From positions 1,984,001 to 2,048,000 of the forward strand of contig OY764868.1 in NCBI GenBank assembly GCA_963668545.1: a stretch of 64,000 nt of DNA, given 5' to 3'. Each line of letters begins with the position of its first letter. Position 1 is the first letter of the stretch. Shown here piece after piece: positions 43,700-52,746 of this stretch. The position numbers were made by a program, and so were the translations under genes. This DNA is from G963662265 sp963668545 (lineage in GTDB: Bacteria; Spirochaetota; Spirochaetia; CADAEX01). The notes below the pieces were generated by a model. That model made no database searches. It saw only the letters and a program-made list of their open reading frames with translations, and was not told the origin of the DNA.

Positions 43700-44290
43700 G
43701 TGTTTGATATTTCTCCTGAAAAATATGATTCCCTAAGGGAAATACTCAATATTGGTGTAGGAAAGAGTGCAGATATTTTAAATACAATGCTGGGATCTCA
43801 CATTGCTCTCAGTGTTCCTGAACTGAAAATAGTAGAAAAACTGGGAACTGAAATGTTTCCTGAAGTTTATTCTGAATACGCAGTAGTAAACCTTCCATTC
43901 AGAGGGGATATTACTGGAACGGCAAAAATGGTATTCCCATCTGAAAGTGCATTAAAAATGGTAAAGCTTCTCACCAATGCTGATTCCGATGAATTCGATG
44001 CAATTAAAATAGAAGTACTTTCTGAAATAGGTAATATAGTTCTTAATTCAGTAATGGGGATGTTTTCAAATACCCTGAAAACTGATCTGCATTACTCCCT
44101 GCCCTGGTTTCAGGAAACTGATATAAACAATATGGTATCAGTCAGTGATGTGAAGGACACGGAATACTTTCTCCTTGCCCGGGTAAGTTTCAAAGTTGAA
44201 AAACTGAACATAAAGGGAGATATCATGATACTTTTCAAGCTGGGATCATTTGAAAAACTTGACCGGCTCATTGATAATTTACTGACATGA
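43700..44290 (+). CDS. CheC-like CheY-phosphate phosphatase
   Basis: A 196-residue protein of the CheC/CheX/FliY group. Both phosphatase motifs are present: D10-x3-E14-x2-N17 in DSLREILNIG and a second ExxN in SEIGNIVLNS, so it should be active and two-sited. The start is GTG with AGGAG (43688-43692) seven bases upstream, and the stop overlaps the start of the diguanylate cyclase gene in ATGA. It probably dephosphorylates the CheY-like protein encoded just before. No CheD is nearby. Confidence 0.88.
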   Translation: MFDISPEKYDSLREILNIGVGKSADILNTMLGSHIALSVPELKIVEKLGTEMFPEVYSEYAVVNLPFRGDITGTAKMVFPSESALKMVKLLTNADSDEFDAIKIEVLSEIGNIVLNSVMGMFSNTLKTDLHYSLPWFQETDINNMVSVSDVKDTEYFLLARVSFKVEKLNIKGDIMILFKLGSFEKLDRLIDNLLT

Positions 44291-45273
44291 CACTATACAG
44301 CAATATCTTTGATACAAATCTTCTTGACTCTATTCCCATAGGGATATGTATTGTGGACAAGGAATATAATGTTCTGTTCTGGAATAATGCAGTTTCAGAA
44401 TGGACTGACATAACTGGCAAAGATATTCAGGGGAAAAAACTTTATGACTTTTTTCCCCATTTCAAGGAGCCCCGCTACATTATGAGGCTTGAGAATATTT
44501 TTGAAGGGGGGCCGCCTGTTATTCTTTCATCTCAGTTTCACAGGGAGCTTTTCAGAACAGGAAATGAAAAACAGTATCACAGGATATATCACATAATTGC
44601 ATCATCATTCAGAGACAGCAGTAACTCATCCTCTATGCTTTTTACGATAAAAGATATAACTGATATAGAGCAGCTGATCTTAAAATACAGGGAACTTAAA
44701 AACAAGGCATTGTCTGAAGTTGAAAAAAGGAAAAAAGCTGAAAAAAGGCTTATAGAAGCAAACAGTACACTTGAATTCCTTGCAAATACAGATCAGCTCA
44801 CATCACTTTTCAACAGAAGGAAATTCACCGATATTATAACTCTGGAAATAGACAGGGTAAAAAGGAATACAGATCCCTTTTCAGTCATCTTCATTGATCT
44901 TGATGATTTCAAAATTTTCAATTCAATGCATGGTCATGAATGCGGTGATTTTGTATTGAAGCAGACAGCCCTCTTTCTGAAAAACTCAATCAGAAAAACA
45001 GATACTGTATCAAGATGGGGCGGTGAGGAATTTATTATCCTCCTTCCGGAAACAGATCTTGAACATGCAAAAAAGCTTACAGAAAAACTCAGAGAGAAAA
45101 TTGAAGAAACGGAATTCATTTTCAAAAAGAAAAATCTGAAAATAACAATGACACTGGGAATATCCATGTTCAACAGGGAAAAAGATACATTCGACTCAGT
45201 TATCAACAGGGCAGATGACGCACTTCACAAAGGCAAGGCTGAGGGTAAAAACAGGGTAATCTGCAGTTATTGA
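44287..45273 (+). CDS. PAS-GGDEF diguanylate cyclase
   Basis: A soluble 328-residue protein with a PAS domain (about residues 8-125), a coiled linker and a GGDEF domain (about 160-328). The active site is GGEEF and the inhibitory RxxD motif (RKTD) lies exactly five residues before it, so this is an active cyclase with product feedback. It makes c-di-GMP from two GTP. Overlap with the CheC gene (ATGA) couples the three genes; the receiver may control it in trans. Confidence 0.95.
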   Translation: MTLYSNIFDTNLLDSIPIGICIVDKEYNVLFWNNAVSEWTDITGKDIQGKKLYDFFPHFKEPRYIMRLENIFEGGPPVILSSQFHRELFRTGNEKQYHRIYHIIASSFRDSSNSSSMLFTIKDITDIEQLILKYRELKNKALSEVEKRKKAEKRLIEANSTLEFLANTDQLTSLFNRRKFTDIITLEIDRVKRNTDPFSVIFIDLDDFKIFNSMHGHECGDFVLKQTALFLKNSIRKTDTVSRWGGEEFIILLPETDLEHAKKLTEKLREKIEETEFIFKKKNLKITMTLGISMFNREKDTFDSVINRADDALHKGKAEGKNRVICSY

Positions 45274-45420
45274 TATCATGCATTATTAAATTACAACAAA
45301 TGCAGCATATTGAACAGAAAATTACATTTCAAATACTTATTCCAGATATCAAAAAACTGCTGTCAGCAAAAAATAATAAAATGTCCCTTTTGTTTGTGAT
45401 ATAATTAATTTGGGGATGTT

Positions 45421-46830
45421 ATGGGTTTATCAAATATAATTGACTTATCAAGACTGAAAAAAATACTGGATTTTATTTCCGATTCAATGAAAATGGGAAT
45501 TTGTTTTACTGACAGTACGATATCAGAAGTTTTATACCATTCAGATAAACACAACATATGCTCAGACAGTAAAATACTGGAAGAAATCAAAAACAGCCCC
45601 CGCTTTAATTCTCTCAAACAAGAAACATATAATAAAAATAATCATTTTCTGACATGCAGCGGAAATATGACGGTTATTCCCTTTCCTGTCAAAAACAGGA
45701 ACACTCTTCTTGGATGGATTATATTCGGACCTGTTATTTTATCAGATACTGAATATACTGAAGATCTTTCGGCCCCTGACCTTGGGTCGACAGCAATAAC
45801 AGATACATTGAAACTTGAACAGGATATTAAAAGAGTAATTCCTGTAATTAGTGTAATTACAGATCTTATTTACGAAAAATACCTTATCAGCATTGAGAAA
45901 AATTCAATAAAGTATCATCTCAGGAAGCAGCTTCAGACTGAAAAAAAGCTTCTGCAGGCAAATTCTGAACTCCAGACAATATTCACAAACAGCCAGGTGG
46001 GAATAATGTATCTTAAGGGGGGAAGATATTTCATGAAGGGGAACCAGAGGCTTGCAGATATTCTTGGGTGGGAAAACCCGGAAGAAATGGCTGGAATAAG
46101 CATGAGGAAGCTGCATATATCAGAAGAAACATTCAATGATTTCGGTGAAAATTTCTTCAATAATCTGGCACACGGAAAAAGGATACATATTGAATATCAG
46201 CTGGCCAGGAAAGATAAGACACCGGTCTGGTGCATGCTTTCGGGAAAGGCAGTTGATGAAAATGATCCGGCAGATCTTGATAAGGGTGTTATCTGGATTA
46301 TAGAAGATATTTCAAGGATCAAAGAGGCCGAAGAGCAGCTAAAAAAGCTGGCTCAAACAGATCACCTTACTTCATTAATCAACCGTTCCGGTTTTCACAA
46401 GCATCTTGAAAGGGAAATTCAGCGATCATTGAGGAATAAATCACCGCTTTCACTTCTGCTGATTGATCTCGATTACTTTAAAAAAATCAATGATACTTAC
46501 GGTCATGATGCAGGTGATGCAGTGCTTGTTCATTTCGGCAGTTTAATGAAAAAATATTTCAGAAACATTGATATACCTTCAAGGATTGGCGGCGAGGAAT
46601 TTGCAGTAATCATGCCTGATACATCTCTTTATTCAGGAATTGAAGCAGCGGAAAGACTGAGATCAGTACTTGAAAAAAACATCACTTTATTCAACGGCAG
46701 CAGCATCGGATATACAGCCAGTATGGGATTATGTGAATATTCCGGTGAATCTTTAAAGGAATTCTACAGCAGAACAGACAATGTAATGTACAGGGCCAAA
46801 AGGGAAGGGAGAAACAGGATCTGCATCTGA
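45421..46830 (+). CDS. PocR-PAS-GGDEF diguanylate cyclase
   Basis: A soluble 469-residue protein. Residues about 1-150 look like a PocR ligand-binding domain (two cysteines in the DKHNICSD and LTCSGN segments and the late strand LLGWIIFGPVI). A PAS domain lies at about 180-300 (NSQVGIMYLKGGRYFMKGN, in part: FTNSQVGIMYL), and GGDEF at about 310-469. The active motif is GGEEF with RNID five residues before it, so cyclase and feedback sites are intact. PocR domains were first linked to propanediol/cobalamin sensing and bind small hydrocarbons or polyols; the ligand here is unknown. Confidence 0.88.
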   Translation: MGLSNIIDLSRLKKILDFISDSMKMGICFTDSTISEVLYHSDKHNICSDSKILEEIKNSPRFNSLKQETYNKNNHFLTCSGNMTVIPFPVKNRNTLLGWIIFGPVILSDTEYTEDLSAPDLGSTAITDTLKLEQDIKRVIPVISVITDLIYEKYLISIEKNSIKYHLRKQLQTEKKLLQANSELQTIFTNSQVGIMYLKGGRYFMKGNQRLADILGWENPEEMAGISMRKLHISEETFNDFGENFFNNLAHGKRIHIEYQLARKDKTPVWCMLSGKAVDENDPADLDKGVIWIIEDISRIKEAEEQLKKLAQTDHLTSLINRSGFHKHLEREIQRSLRNKSPLSLLLIDLDYFKKINDTYGHDAGDAVLVHFGSLMKKYFRNIDIPSRIGGEEFAVIMPDTSLYSGIEAAERLRSVLEKNITLFNGSSIGYTASMGLCEYSGESLKEFYSRTDNVMYRAKREGRNRICI

Positions 46831-46880
46831 CATGATCAGATTTCACCATTTACTATCCAATCCAGCCAATCTTTCTACAC

Positions 46881-46910
46881 TTGTAAAAGAGTTTTTTACA
46901 GTTTTATAAA
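46881..46910 (+). promoter_or_regulatory. Possible promoter of the flagellar rod operon
   Basis: TTGTAA (46881-46886), 18 bases, TATAAA (46905-46910), 119 bases before the first rod gene. The spacing is acceptable but the match is modest. Bases 46831-47028 contain no gene. Confidence 0.35.
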
Positions 46911-47028
46911 GTAAATTTTTCCTTTTCCGATAATCTAATTAAGGGATTCCCTTAACTTCTGCTGAAAACAGCATATCCGGGTTTCAGTATTATCAGTCTT
47001 AGGTATTAAAATTTTCGGGAGGGATTTT

Positions 47029-47874
47029 ATGATAAGAGGATTGTACACTGGAGCGGCTGGTATGGTCGCACAGATGCATAAAATGGATGCACTTTCCAAC
47101 AATCTAGCCAATGTAAACCTCAATGGTTATAAAAAAGACACATCTATACATAAAGCATTTCCTGAAATGCTTATAAGAAGAATGAATGACAACGGCCTTT
47201 ACAAATTTCCTCTGGGATCAGCTGAAATAGCTCCCATTGTGGGAAAAATCGGAACCGGCGTTGAAGAGAATGAAGTCTTTACAGTTTTCACCCAGGGCGC
47301 TCTCAAGGAAACAGAAAATCCCTTTGACATGGCGCTTGAAGGAAAAGGTTTTTTTGCAGTTGATACACCATACGGTGAAAGATATACAAGAAACGGAGCA
47401 TTCACTCTTGGAAAAGAGGGTATGCTTCTTACAAAAGAAGGTTATCCTGTCCTCGGAGAAAAGGGGCCGATCCATATCAAGGAAAACAACTTTATTATCG
47501 ATCAGAGGGGACGTGTTTTCAGGAATTCAAGATTTCCTGACGACCCACAGAGACTTATTTCAATGATTGAAAATGAATGGGATGAAACAGAGCTTATAGA
47601 TACTATTAAACTTGTCGATTTTAAAAGAGACAGATATTTAAGCAAACAGGGGAATTCACTATGGAAAGATACCACGGAATCGGGAACAGCAGTGATAATG
47701 ACAGATACTGCTCCCAAAGTAAGACAGGGATTTATCGAAGGATCAAATGTTAATCCTGTAAAAGCAATGGTCAACATGATTGAAGTAAACAGGGCCTATG
47801 AAGCAAACCAGAAAGTAATATCCAGTCAGGATTCACTGACAGGAAAGCTTATCAATGAGGCAGTAAAACTTTAG
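47029..47874 (+). CDS. flgF: Flagellar basal-body rod protein, FlgF/FlhO-like
   Basis: A 281-residue member of the FlgF/FlgG rod-hook family. The conserved N-terminus is IRGLYTGAAGMVAQMHKMDALSNNLAN (family phrase SNNLANVN followed by GYKK), and the C-terminal coiled segment contains MVNMIEVNRAYEANQKVI. It forms part of the periplasmic rod of the flagellum. GGAGGG lies six bases before the ATG. It is the first of three rod genes. FlgF versus a second FlgG type cannot be settled by eye, but position before flgG supports FlgF. Confidence 0.9.
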   Translation: MIRGLYTGAAGMVAQMHKMDALSNNLANVNLNGYKKDTSIHKAFPEMLIRRMNDNGLYKFPLGSAEIAPIVGKIGTGVEENEVFTVFTQGALKETENPFDMALEGKGFFAVDTPYGERYTRNGAFTLGKEGMLLTKEGYPVLGEKGPIHIKENNFIIDQRGRVFRNSRFPDDPQRLISMIENEWDETELIDTIKLVDFKRDRYLSKQGNSLWKDTTESGTAVIMTDTAPKVRQGFIEGSNVNPVKAMVNMIEVNRAYEANQKVISSQDSLTGKLINEAVKL

Positions 47875-47941
47875 TAAACATGTTGCCTGATATTTCAGGT
47901 CCAGCTGTTTCAGATACAGCTGTTTTTAAGGAGAAAATATT

Positions 47942-48736
47942 ATGATGAGATCATTATGGACTGCAGCTTCAGGAATGATTGGACAGCAGTTTAACATAGA
48001 TACAATTTCAAACAACCTTTCCAACGTCAACACAACCGGTTTCAAGAAAAACAGGGCTGAATTCGAAGACCTTCTATATCAGACTACCAGGATTGCAGGT
48101 ACACCTGCAACAGAAGTTACAGTAGTACCTACCCCTACACAGGTTGGACACGGGGTAAAGGCATCATCAACACAGAAAATTTTTACCCAGGGCTCTCTTC
48201 AGGCAACCGGGAATGTCTCTGACATGGCAATTCAGGGAGAGGGTTTCTTCAGAACACTCCTTATAGACGGAACATACGGCTACACCAGGGACGGTTCATT
48301 CAAGATAGATTCCAACGGCCAGATTGTAAGCTCGAACGGCTATAAACTTATGCCTGAAGTTGTTCTTCCTGAAAATTTTGTAAGGGAATCCCTTACTGTT
48401 TCCCAGGACGGAAGGGTAAGTGTAAAAGTTGCAGGCAGCAATGACCCGGTGGAAGTGGGACAGCTTGAACTCTACAGATTTGTAAACCCGGCAGGTATGA
48501 ATGCAATAGGGGAAAACCTCTACAAGGTTACAAACGCTTCAGGAGACCCTATAGGGGGAAGACCCGGATATGACGGCATGGGTACTATAATCCACAAGTT
48601 TCTTGAAATGTCCAATGTTTCAGTAGTCAAGGAAATGGTTAACATGATTGTTGCCCAGAGAGCATATGAACTCAACTCAAAAGCAATCCAGACCAGTGAC
48701 AACATGCTGGGTATTGCAAACAACCTGAAGAGATAA
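47942..48736 (+). CDS. flgG: Flagellar distal rod protein FlgG
   Basis: A 264-residue FlgG with the family N-terminus (SLWTAASGM, SNNLSNVNTTGFKK) and C-terminus (MVNMIVAQRAYELNSKAI, DNMLGIANNLKR). The distal rod spans the periplasm to the outer membrane, or in spirochaetes stays in the periplasmic space. AAGGAG lies eight bases upstream of the ATG at 47942. It follows the FlgF-like gene by 67 bases and precedes flgJ by 11. Confidence 0.96.
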   Translation: MMRSLWTAASGMIGQQFNIDTISNNLSNVNTTGFKKNRAEFEDLLYQTTRIAGTPATEVTVVPTPTQVGHGVKASSTQKIFTQGSLQATGNVSDMAIQGEGFFRTLLIDGTYGYTRDGSFKIDSNGQIVSSNGYKLMPEVVLPENFVRESLTVSQDGRVSVKVAGSNDPVEVGQLELYRFVNPAGMNAIGENLYKVTNASGDPIGGRPGYDGMGTIIHKFLEMSNVSVVKEMVNMIVAQRAYELNSKAIQTSDNMLGIANNLKR

Positions 48737-48747
48737 GGTATAGATAA

Positions 48748-49068
48748 ATGAATATAACAGACAAATCAATGGTTATGCAGAGCAGTTCCGATTTAAACAG
48801 AATAAAAGCTCTTTCTGACAAAGCTTCAAAGCTTACTGGCAGAAACAGGGAACTCATGGATGCATGCAGGGAATTTGAAACCATTTTTGTAAAACAGATG
48901 CTTGATTCAATGAGAAAAACAGTAAACAAAGCTGAAATTCCAGATAACAATGCAGGCAAGGAATACTTTGAAGACATGCTCTATGACAACTACGCCAAAA
49001 AGATGACAGAAACTGCCAACCTTGGTATTGCAAAAATGATGTATCAGCAGCTTTACAAATCGGTGTAA
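48748..49068 (+). CDS. flgJ: FlgJ-like rod-binding protein, rod domain only
   Basis: A 106-residue protein with the rod-binding half of FlgJ (RELMDACREFETIFVKQML, in part: CREFETIFVKQMLDSM, and the late YEDMLYDNYAKKMT-type helix). The muramidase half present in E. coli FlgJ is absent. This short form is normal in spirochaetes and many other phyla and is not a truncation. It caps or guides rod assembly in the periplasm. It is closely spaced with flgG. Confidence 0.92.
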   Translation: MNITDKSMVMQSSSDLNRIKALSDKASKLTGRNRELMDACREFETIFVKQMLDSMRKTVNKAEIPDNNAGKEYFEDMLYDNYAKKMTETANLGIAKMMYQQLYKSV

Positions 49069-49090
49069 AGCTGCATTAATATTTCCTGTT

Positions 49091-50026
49091 TTGAAAAATA
49101 ATAAAGACAATACACTCAAGCTTATTTTATCTGCACTTCTGGTAATTACCTCCCTTCTTGTAATAATACTTGTTGTTATTATTCCGGACGGGAGCAGGTC
49201 TGAAGCTGGAAACCCGGAAACTGTCTATCATGATGAAAAAAAAAGTATTTCAGAACCTCCCCATGCAAGGACAATAACAACAGGAAAGACAACAGTTGAA
49301 ACAGACAGTAAAAAATTACCCGCGGAATTTACTGCAGAAAAAATTATCAGGAAAAAAGTTAAAAAACTCTATTTTATTATTGATGATGCAGGATACAGTA
49401 TCAGCCAGCTCAAACCATTTCTGAAATTTCCGGGCAGTATCACAATAGCAGTACTTCCCGGCCTCCCCCACTCTGCAGAATGCGCTGAACTTATACATCA
49501 AAACGGGAAGCAGGTTTTTCTCCATCAGCCTATGGAAGCGAACGGGAAAAACAATCCCGGCCCTGGAGCAATAATGACAGGCATGAAAAAAAGTGATATA
49601 AAAGCACTGCTTCTTGAAAACCTCAATTCACTTCCCCACGTGTCAGGATTCAACAATCATATGGGATCAGCCGTAACATCGGATTTCGCCATGGTTGAAA
49701 CAATTCTGCAGACAGCTGCAGAAAAAAATATTATATTTACTGACAGTTTAACAACCAGTGATTCCAAATGCAAAGAAGTTGCTCAAAAGCTTGGTATCAC
49801 TATTGCAAAAAGGGATGTATTTCTGGATAATATCGACAACAGGGAAGCTATAATGGAATCAATAAATACAGGACTTAACATCGCGGAAAATAAGGGATAC
49901 GCAGTAATGATAGGACATGTCTGGTCTTCAGAACTTGCCAATACAATGATGGAAATTTATCCCAATCTTATTGAAGAAGGATTTACCCTTGAGGAAATGT
50001 CTGATCTGCTTCTCGGGGATTTCTAG
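49091..50026 (+). CDS. Divergent polysaccharide deacetylase family protein
   Basis: A 311-residue protein of the COG2861 family. A membrane anchor (residues about 8-32) is followed by a linker and a deacetylase-like domain from about 93: IIDDAGYS has the paired aspartates, LHQPMEA and NNHMGS supply further metal-site residues, and IGHVW lies near the end. Family members are thought to act on cell-wall or surface polysaccharide; the exact substrate is unknown. The start is read as TTG 49091 with no clear ribosome-binding site, 22 bases after flgJ. Only three bases separate it from tsaD. Confidence 0.88.
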   Translation: MKNNKDNTLKLILSALLVITSLLVIILVVIIPDGSRSEAGNPETVYHDEKKSISEPPHARTITTGKTTVETDSKKLPAEFTAEKIIRKKVKKLYFIIDDAGYSISQLKPFLKFPGSITIAVLPGLPHSAECAELIHQNGKQVFLHQPMEANGKNNPGPGAIMTGMKKSDIKALLLENLNSLPHVSGFNNHMGSAVTSDFAMVETILQTAAEKNIIFTDSLTTSDSKCKEVAQKLGITIAKRDVFLDNIDNREAIMESINTGLNIAENKGYAVMIGHVWSSELANTMMEIYPNLIEEGFTLEEMSDLLLGDF

Positions 50027-50029
50027 TTT

Positions 50030-51043
50030 ATGCTTGTACTGGGAATAGAAAGCTCCTGTGATGAATGTTCCGCTGCGGTTGTCAGAGATGGTGAAAAAGT
50101 CCTTTCCAACCTTGTAGCAACACAGATAGAACTGCATAAACCCTATATGGGGGTTGTTCCTGAAGTTGCATCCCGTATCCATGTTGAGTGGATCACAGGT
50201 GTTGTAAAAGAGGCTTTGAAAGAAGCTGATACAACACTCGACCGGATAGACGGTATAGCGGTTACAAACCGTCCCGGGCTCACAGGGTCCCTTCTTGTAG
50301 GCCTTTCCTTTGCAAAAGGTCTCGCAATGTCTTCAAAAAAACCTTTTACCGGTGTTGACCATATTTTCGCCCATATATATGCTGCCCATCTTGAAAATGA
50401 AATCAGCTATCCTTATCTTGGACTTCTTGTATCAGGAGGGCATACCATCATAGCGCTTGTAAACAACTATGATGATATGCAGGTTCTTGGTACGACAATA
50501 GATGATGCCTGCGGTGAAGCATTTGATAAAGTTGCAAAATTCTATAATTTCGGATATCCCGGAGGAGTAATCATTGATAAAATGTCCAGGGATGGCGATG
50601 ACATGGCATTCAGTTTTCCCGATCCTTCACTTCACAAGGGGGACCATAAATACGATGTATCATATTCAGGGCTTAAAACCGCAGTAGTCAACCAGCTTAA
50701 AACTTTTCACAATGAAGGTCATGAGATAAATGACAACAATATTGCAGCATCCTTTCAAAAGGCTGCAATAGATATGCTTCTCAAAAGGCTTTATAAAGCC
50801 AGCAGGGATACAGGCATAAAAACAGTGGTTACAGGCGGCGGTGTTGCTGCAAATTCATATCTCAGGAGCTGTCTTGAAAATAACAAAGAACTGACTGTCT
50901 TCTCCCCTTCTCTGAAACTCTGCGGAGACAACGGGGCAATGATTGCGGGGCTTGGTTACCACTATCTTAAAGGGAATGTGAAATCAGATTACACTCTGAA
51001 TGTAACATCAAGGGTTTCGGAATTCAGAAAAAGCTATCCCTGA
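50030..51043 (+). CDS. tsaD: tRNA N6-adenosine threonylcarbamoyltransferase TsaD
   Basis: A 337-residue TsaD that, with TsaB, TsaE and TsaC, makes t6A at position 37 of ANN-decoding tRNAs. The start LGIESSCDE, PGLTGSLLVG, the metal-binding HIFAH and the SGGHT phrase are all present, as is VTGGGVAANSYLR. Length is typical. It is three bases behind the deacetylase gene and therefore probably on the rod-gene transcript. The tRNA-Asn in this window would be one of its substrates. Confidence 0.98.
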   Translation: MLVLGIESSCDECSAAVVRDGEKVLSNLVATQIELHKPYMGVVPEVASRIHVEWITGVVKEALKEADTTLDRIDGIAVTNRPGLTGSLLVGLSFAKGLAMSSKKPFTGVDHIFAHIYAAHLENEISYPYLGLLVSGGHTIIALVNNYDDMQVLGTTIDDACGEAFDKVAKFYNFGYPGGVIIDKMSRDGDDMAFSFPDPSLHKGDHKYDVSYSGLKTAVVNQLKTFHNEGHEINDNNIAASFQKAAIDMLLKRLYKASRDTGIKTVVTGGGVAANSYLRSCLENNKELTVFSPSLKLCGDNGAMIAGLGYHYLKGNVKSDYTLNVTSRVSEFRKSYP

Positions 51044-51120
51044 AAAAATAATATTTTACAACCCAATTTTTTATTATTATATTCATATATATATTTTTTT
51101 AAATAAATGAGGTATTAATA

Positions 51121-51297
51121 ATGGGTAACAAAGAGAAAATACTTGAAGCAATGAAAAGTGCAGGGAAACCTCTCAAAGCAGGAGAAGCTGCAGACCTTGC
51201 AGGATTGAGCAAGTCTGATGCTGACAGTGCATTCAAGGAACTCAAAAAAGAGGAACTTATAGTATCTCCAAAAAGATGCTACTGGGAACCAAAATGA
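51121..51297 (+). CDS. 58-residue winged-helix protein
   Basis: A small gene of 58 codons plus stop: ATG at 51121, GAGG (51109-51112) eight bases upstream, TGA at 51295-51297 and a terminator directly after. The product reads KEKILEAMKSAGKPLKAGE, then LAGLSKSDADSAFKELKKE, then LIVSPKRCYWEPK, which is a compact helix-turn-helix with a wing, as in MarR- or DprA-C-terminal-like domains. Nothing else is fused. It may bind DNA or act as an accessory subunit; no target is known. Confidence 0.8.
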   Translation: MGNKEKILEAMKSAGKPLKAGEAADLAGLSKSDADSAFKELKKEELIVSPKRCYWEPK

Positions 51298-51326
51298 AAA
51301 GCAGCTTTTTATGCTGCTTTTTTTCA
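51298..51326 (+). terminator. Terminator after the small winged-helix gene
   Basis: AAAGCAGC pairs with GCTGCTTT across a seven-base loop and runs into seven T residues, directly beyond the stop codon. Confidence 0.9.
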
Positions 51327-51351
51327 ATATATCATTAAAGAGTTTAATAAC

Positions 51352-52644
51352 TCAACTTATAAAGCAGTTCCTTAGAATACCTTCTGCAGCCCTTATACCG
51401 CTTGCCCAGGCTCCTGTAATACCCCGGCTGGTCCCCGCACCGTCACCTATCAGGTAAAGGTCTTTCTTAGCCTGAAAATACTCGTCAAGGAATTCAGGCT
51501 TGTTTGCATACATCTTGATTTCAGGATAATACATTATTGTACTGGGGTGCAGTATTCCCGGGGTTATTGTATCGAGTATTTTCATCGATTTCCAGATAGA
51601 CCTCAGTATTTTATCAGGCATGACAAGGGAGATATCCCCCGGCGTGCAGCTTCCAAGAGTGGGTTTGAAATTATAAAGATCATTGTTGAATGTATCTGTT
51701 TTTGATCTTTTGCCGAGCCTGAAATCCCCGACCCTCTGCATTATTGGTTTTCCGCCTCCGCACAGCCTTGCCTGAAGTCCCAGGATTTCAGCGAATTTCT
51801 GGCCGCTTGCTACAGGTTTGGTCAGCTTCAGAGTTCTGAGCATTGCAAAATTAACAAGGTTGTTTTCCTTACCAGGGTCAGACCATGCATGCCCGTTTAC
51901 TGAATAGTAGTTATCACCTTCACTTGTTGTATATTTTTCCTGCACAACATAAGCAGCCCTGCTGTTTGTACAGAAAGTTCTTACCTTATTGGGGAAAATG
52001 AATTTAGGATCATAATAGTCTTTGACAATAGGATACAGTTCAAGCTGCGTCTCTACCCTGATACCGATATCAACAATATTATCGACATACGGGATTTCAA
52101 GGGAATTCATGAGTTTCTGAAGGAATTTGAATCCTTTTCTTCCGGGAGAGACTATGAGAGTCTCATACTTCCTTTCGGTAAGGTTGGTTGTAAGTATCTT
52201 TTTTTCCTCATTGACAGACAATGCCTCTTCTGAGAGGGAAAACTCCACTCCCCTGCTTTCAAGCCTTGCAACAAGTTCCTTTATAAGCCTCAGGCCTCCG
52301 TCTGTTCCCAGGTGTGCCTGTTTGACAGATAAAAGCTGTGTATCAAGGTTTTCCGCCCTCTTCTGATAAATATCAAGATTAAACTTTTCCATATGGGGAG
52401 GGCTCAGGATTTCCTGCACTTTTTCAAGATAGTATTCAGCCCTGTCCTTTGTCCAGTATTCAAGAGGGAACCCTATGGGGAAAGTAAAATTCATTTTACA
52501 GTCATTCCGCAGGCCCCCTGTTGAATATTTTTCCCTGTCAATTATAAGTATTTTTATTCCCGGTTTATTATCTGTAAGATAAAATGCAGCTCCAAGTCCG
52601 GCAGGTCCGCTTCCGACAATAATGCAATCCCAGCTACCACTCAT
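51352..52644 (-). CDS. FAD-dependent dehydrogenase (COG2509 type)
   Basis: A 430-residue flavoprotein with an N-terminal FAD-binding GxGxxG motif (IIVGSGPAGLGAA) followed by an acidic end of strand two (LIIDRE). A second nucleotide-contacting segment is YLIGDGAGTSRGITGAWASG near the C-terminus (in part GDGAGTSRG). The family is an uncharacterised group of NAD(P)/FAD-dependent oxidoreductases. AGGAG lies seven bases before the ATG. It is followed on the same strand by nothing close; nfo lies 102 bases upstream. Confidence 0.9.
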   Translation of the reverse strand: MSGSWDCIIVGSGPAGLGAAFYLTDNKPGIKILIIDREKYSTGGLRNDCKMNFTFPIGFPLEYWTKDRAEYYLEKVQEILSPPHMEKFNLDIYQKRAENLDTQLLSVKQAHLGTDGGLRLIKELVARLESRGVEFSLSEEALSVNEEKKILTTNLTERKYETLIVSPGRKGFKFLQKLMNSLEIPYVDNIVDIGIRVETQLELYPIVKDYYDPKFIFPNKVRTFCTNSRAAYVVQEKYTTSEGDNYYSVNGHAWSDPGKENNLVNFAMLRTLKLTKPVASGQKFAEILGLQARLCGGGKPIMQRVGDFRLGKRSKTDTFNNDLYNFKPTLGSCTPGDISLVMPDKILRSIWKSMKILDTITPGILHPSTIMYYPEIKMYANKPEFLDEYFQAKKDLYLIGDGAGTSRGITGAWASGIRAAEGILRNCFIS

Positions 52645-52746
52645 TACAATCTCCTGAAAAAATAATACCTGTCTTCCCTCTTCTCATAAACCTTCTTATT
52701 CAATGCCTGTTTATGAAACCTAAGGAACAAACATCCGATTCTATAA

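Noticed and set aside
48748..49068. FlgJ treated as a truncated pseudogene
   Set aside because: The rod-only form without muramidase is normal in spirochaetes and the frame is intact with good signals.
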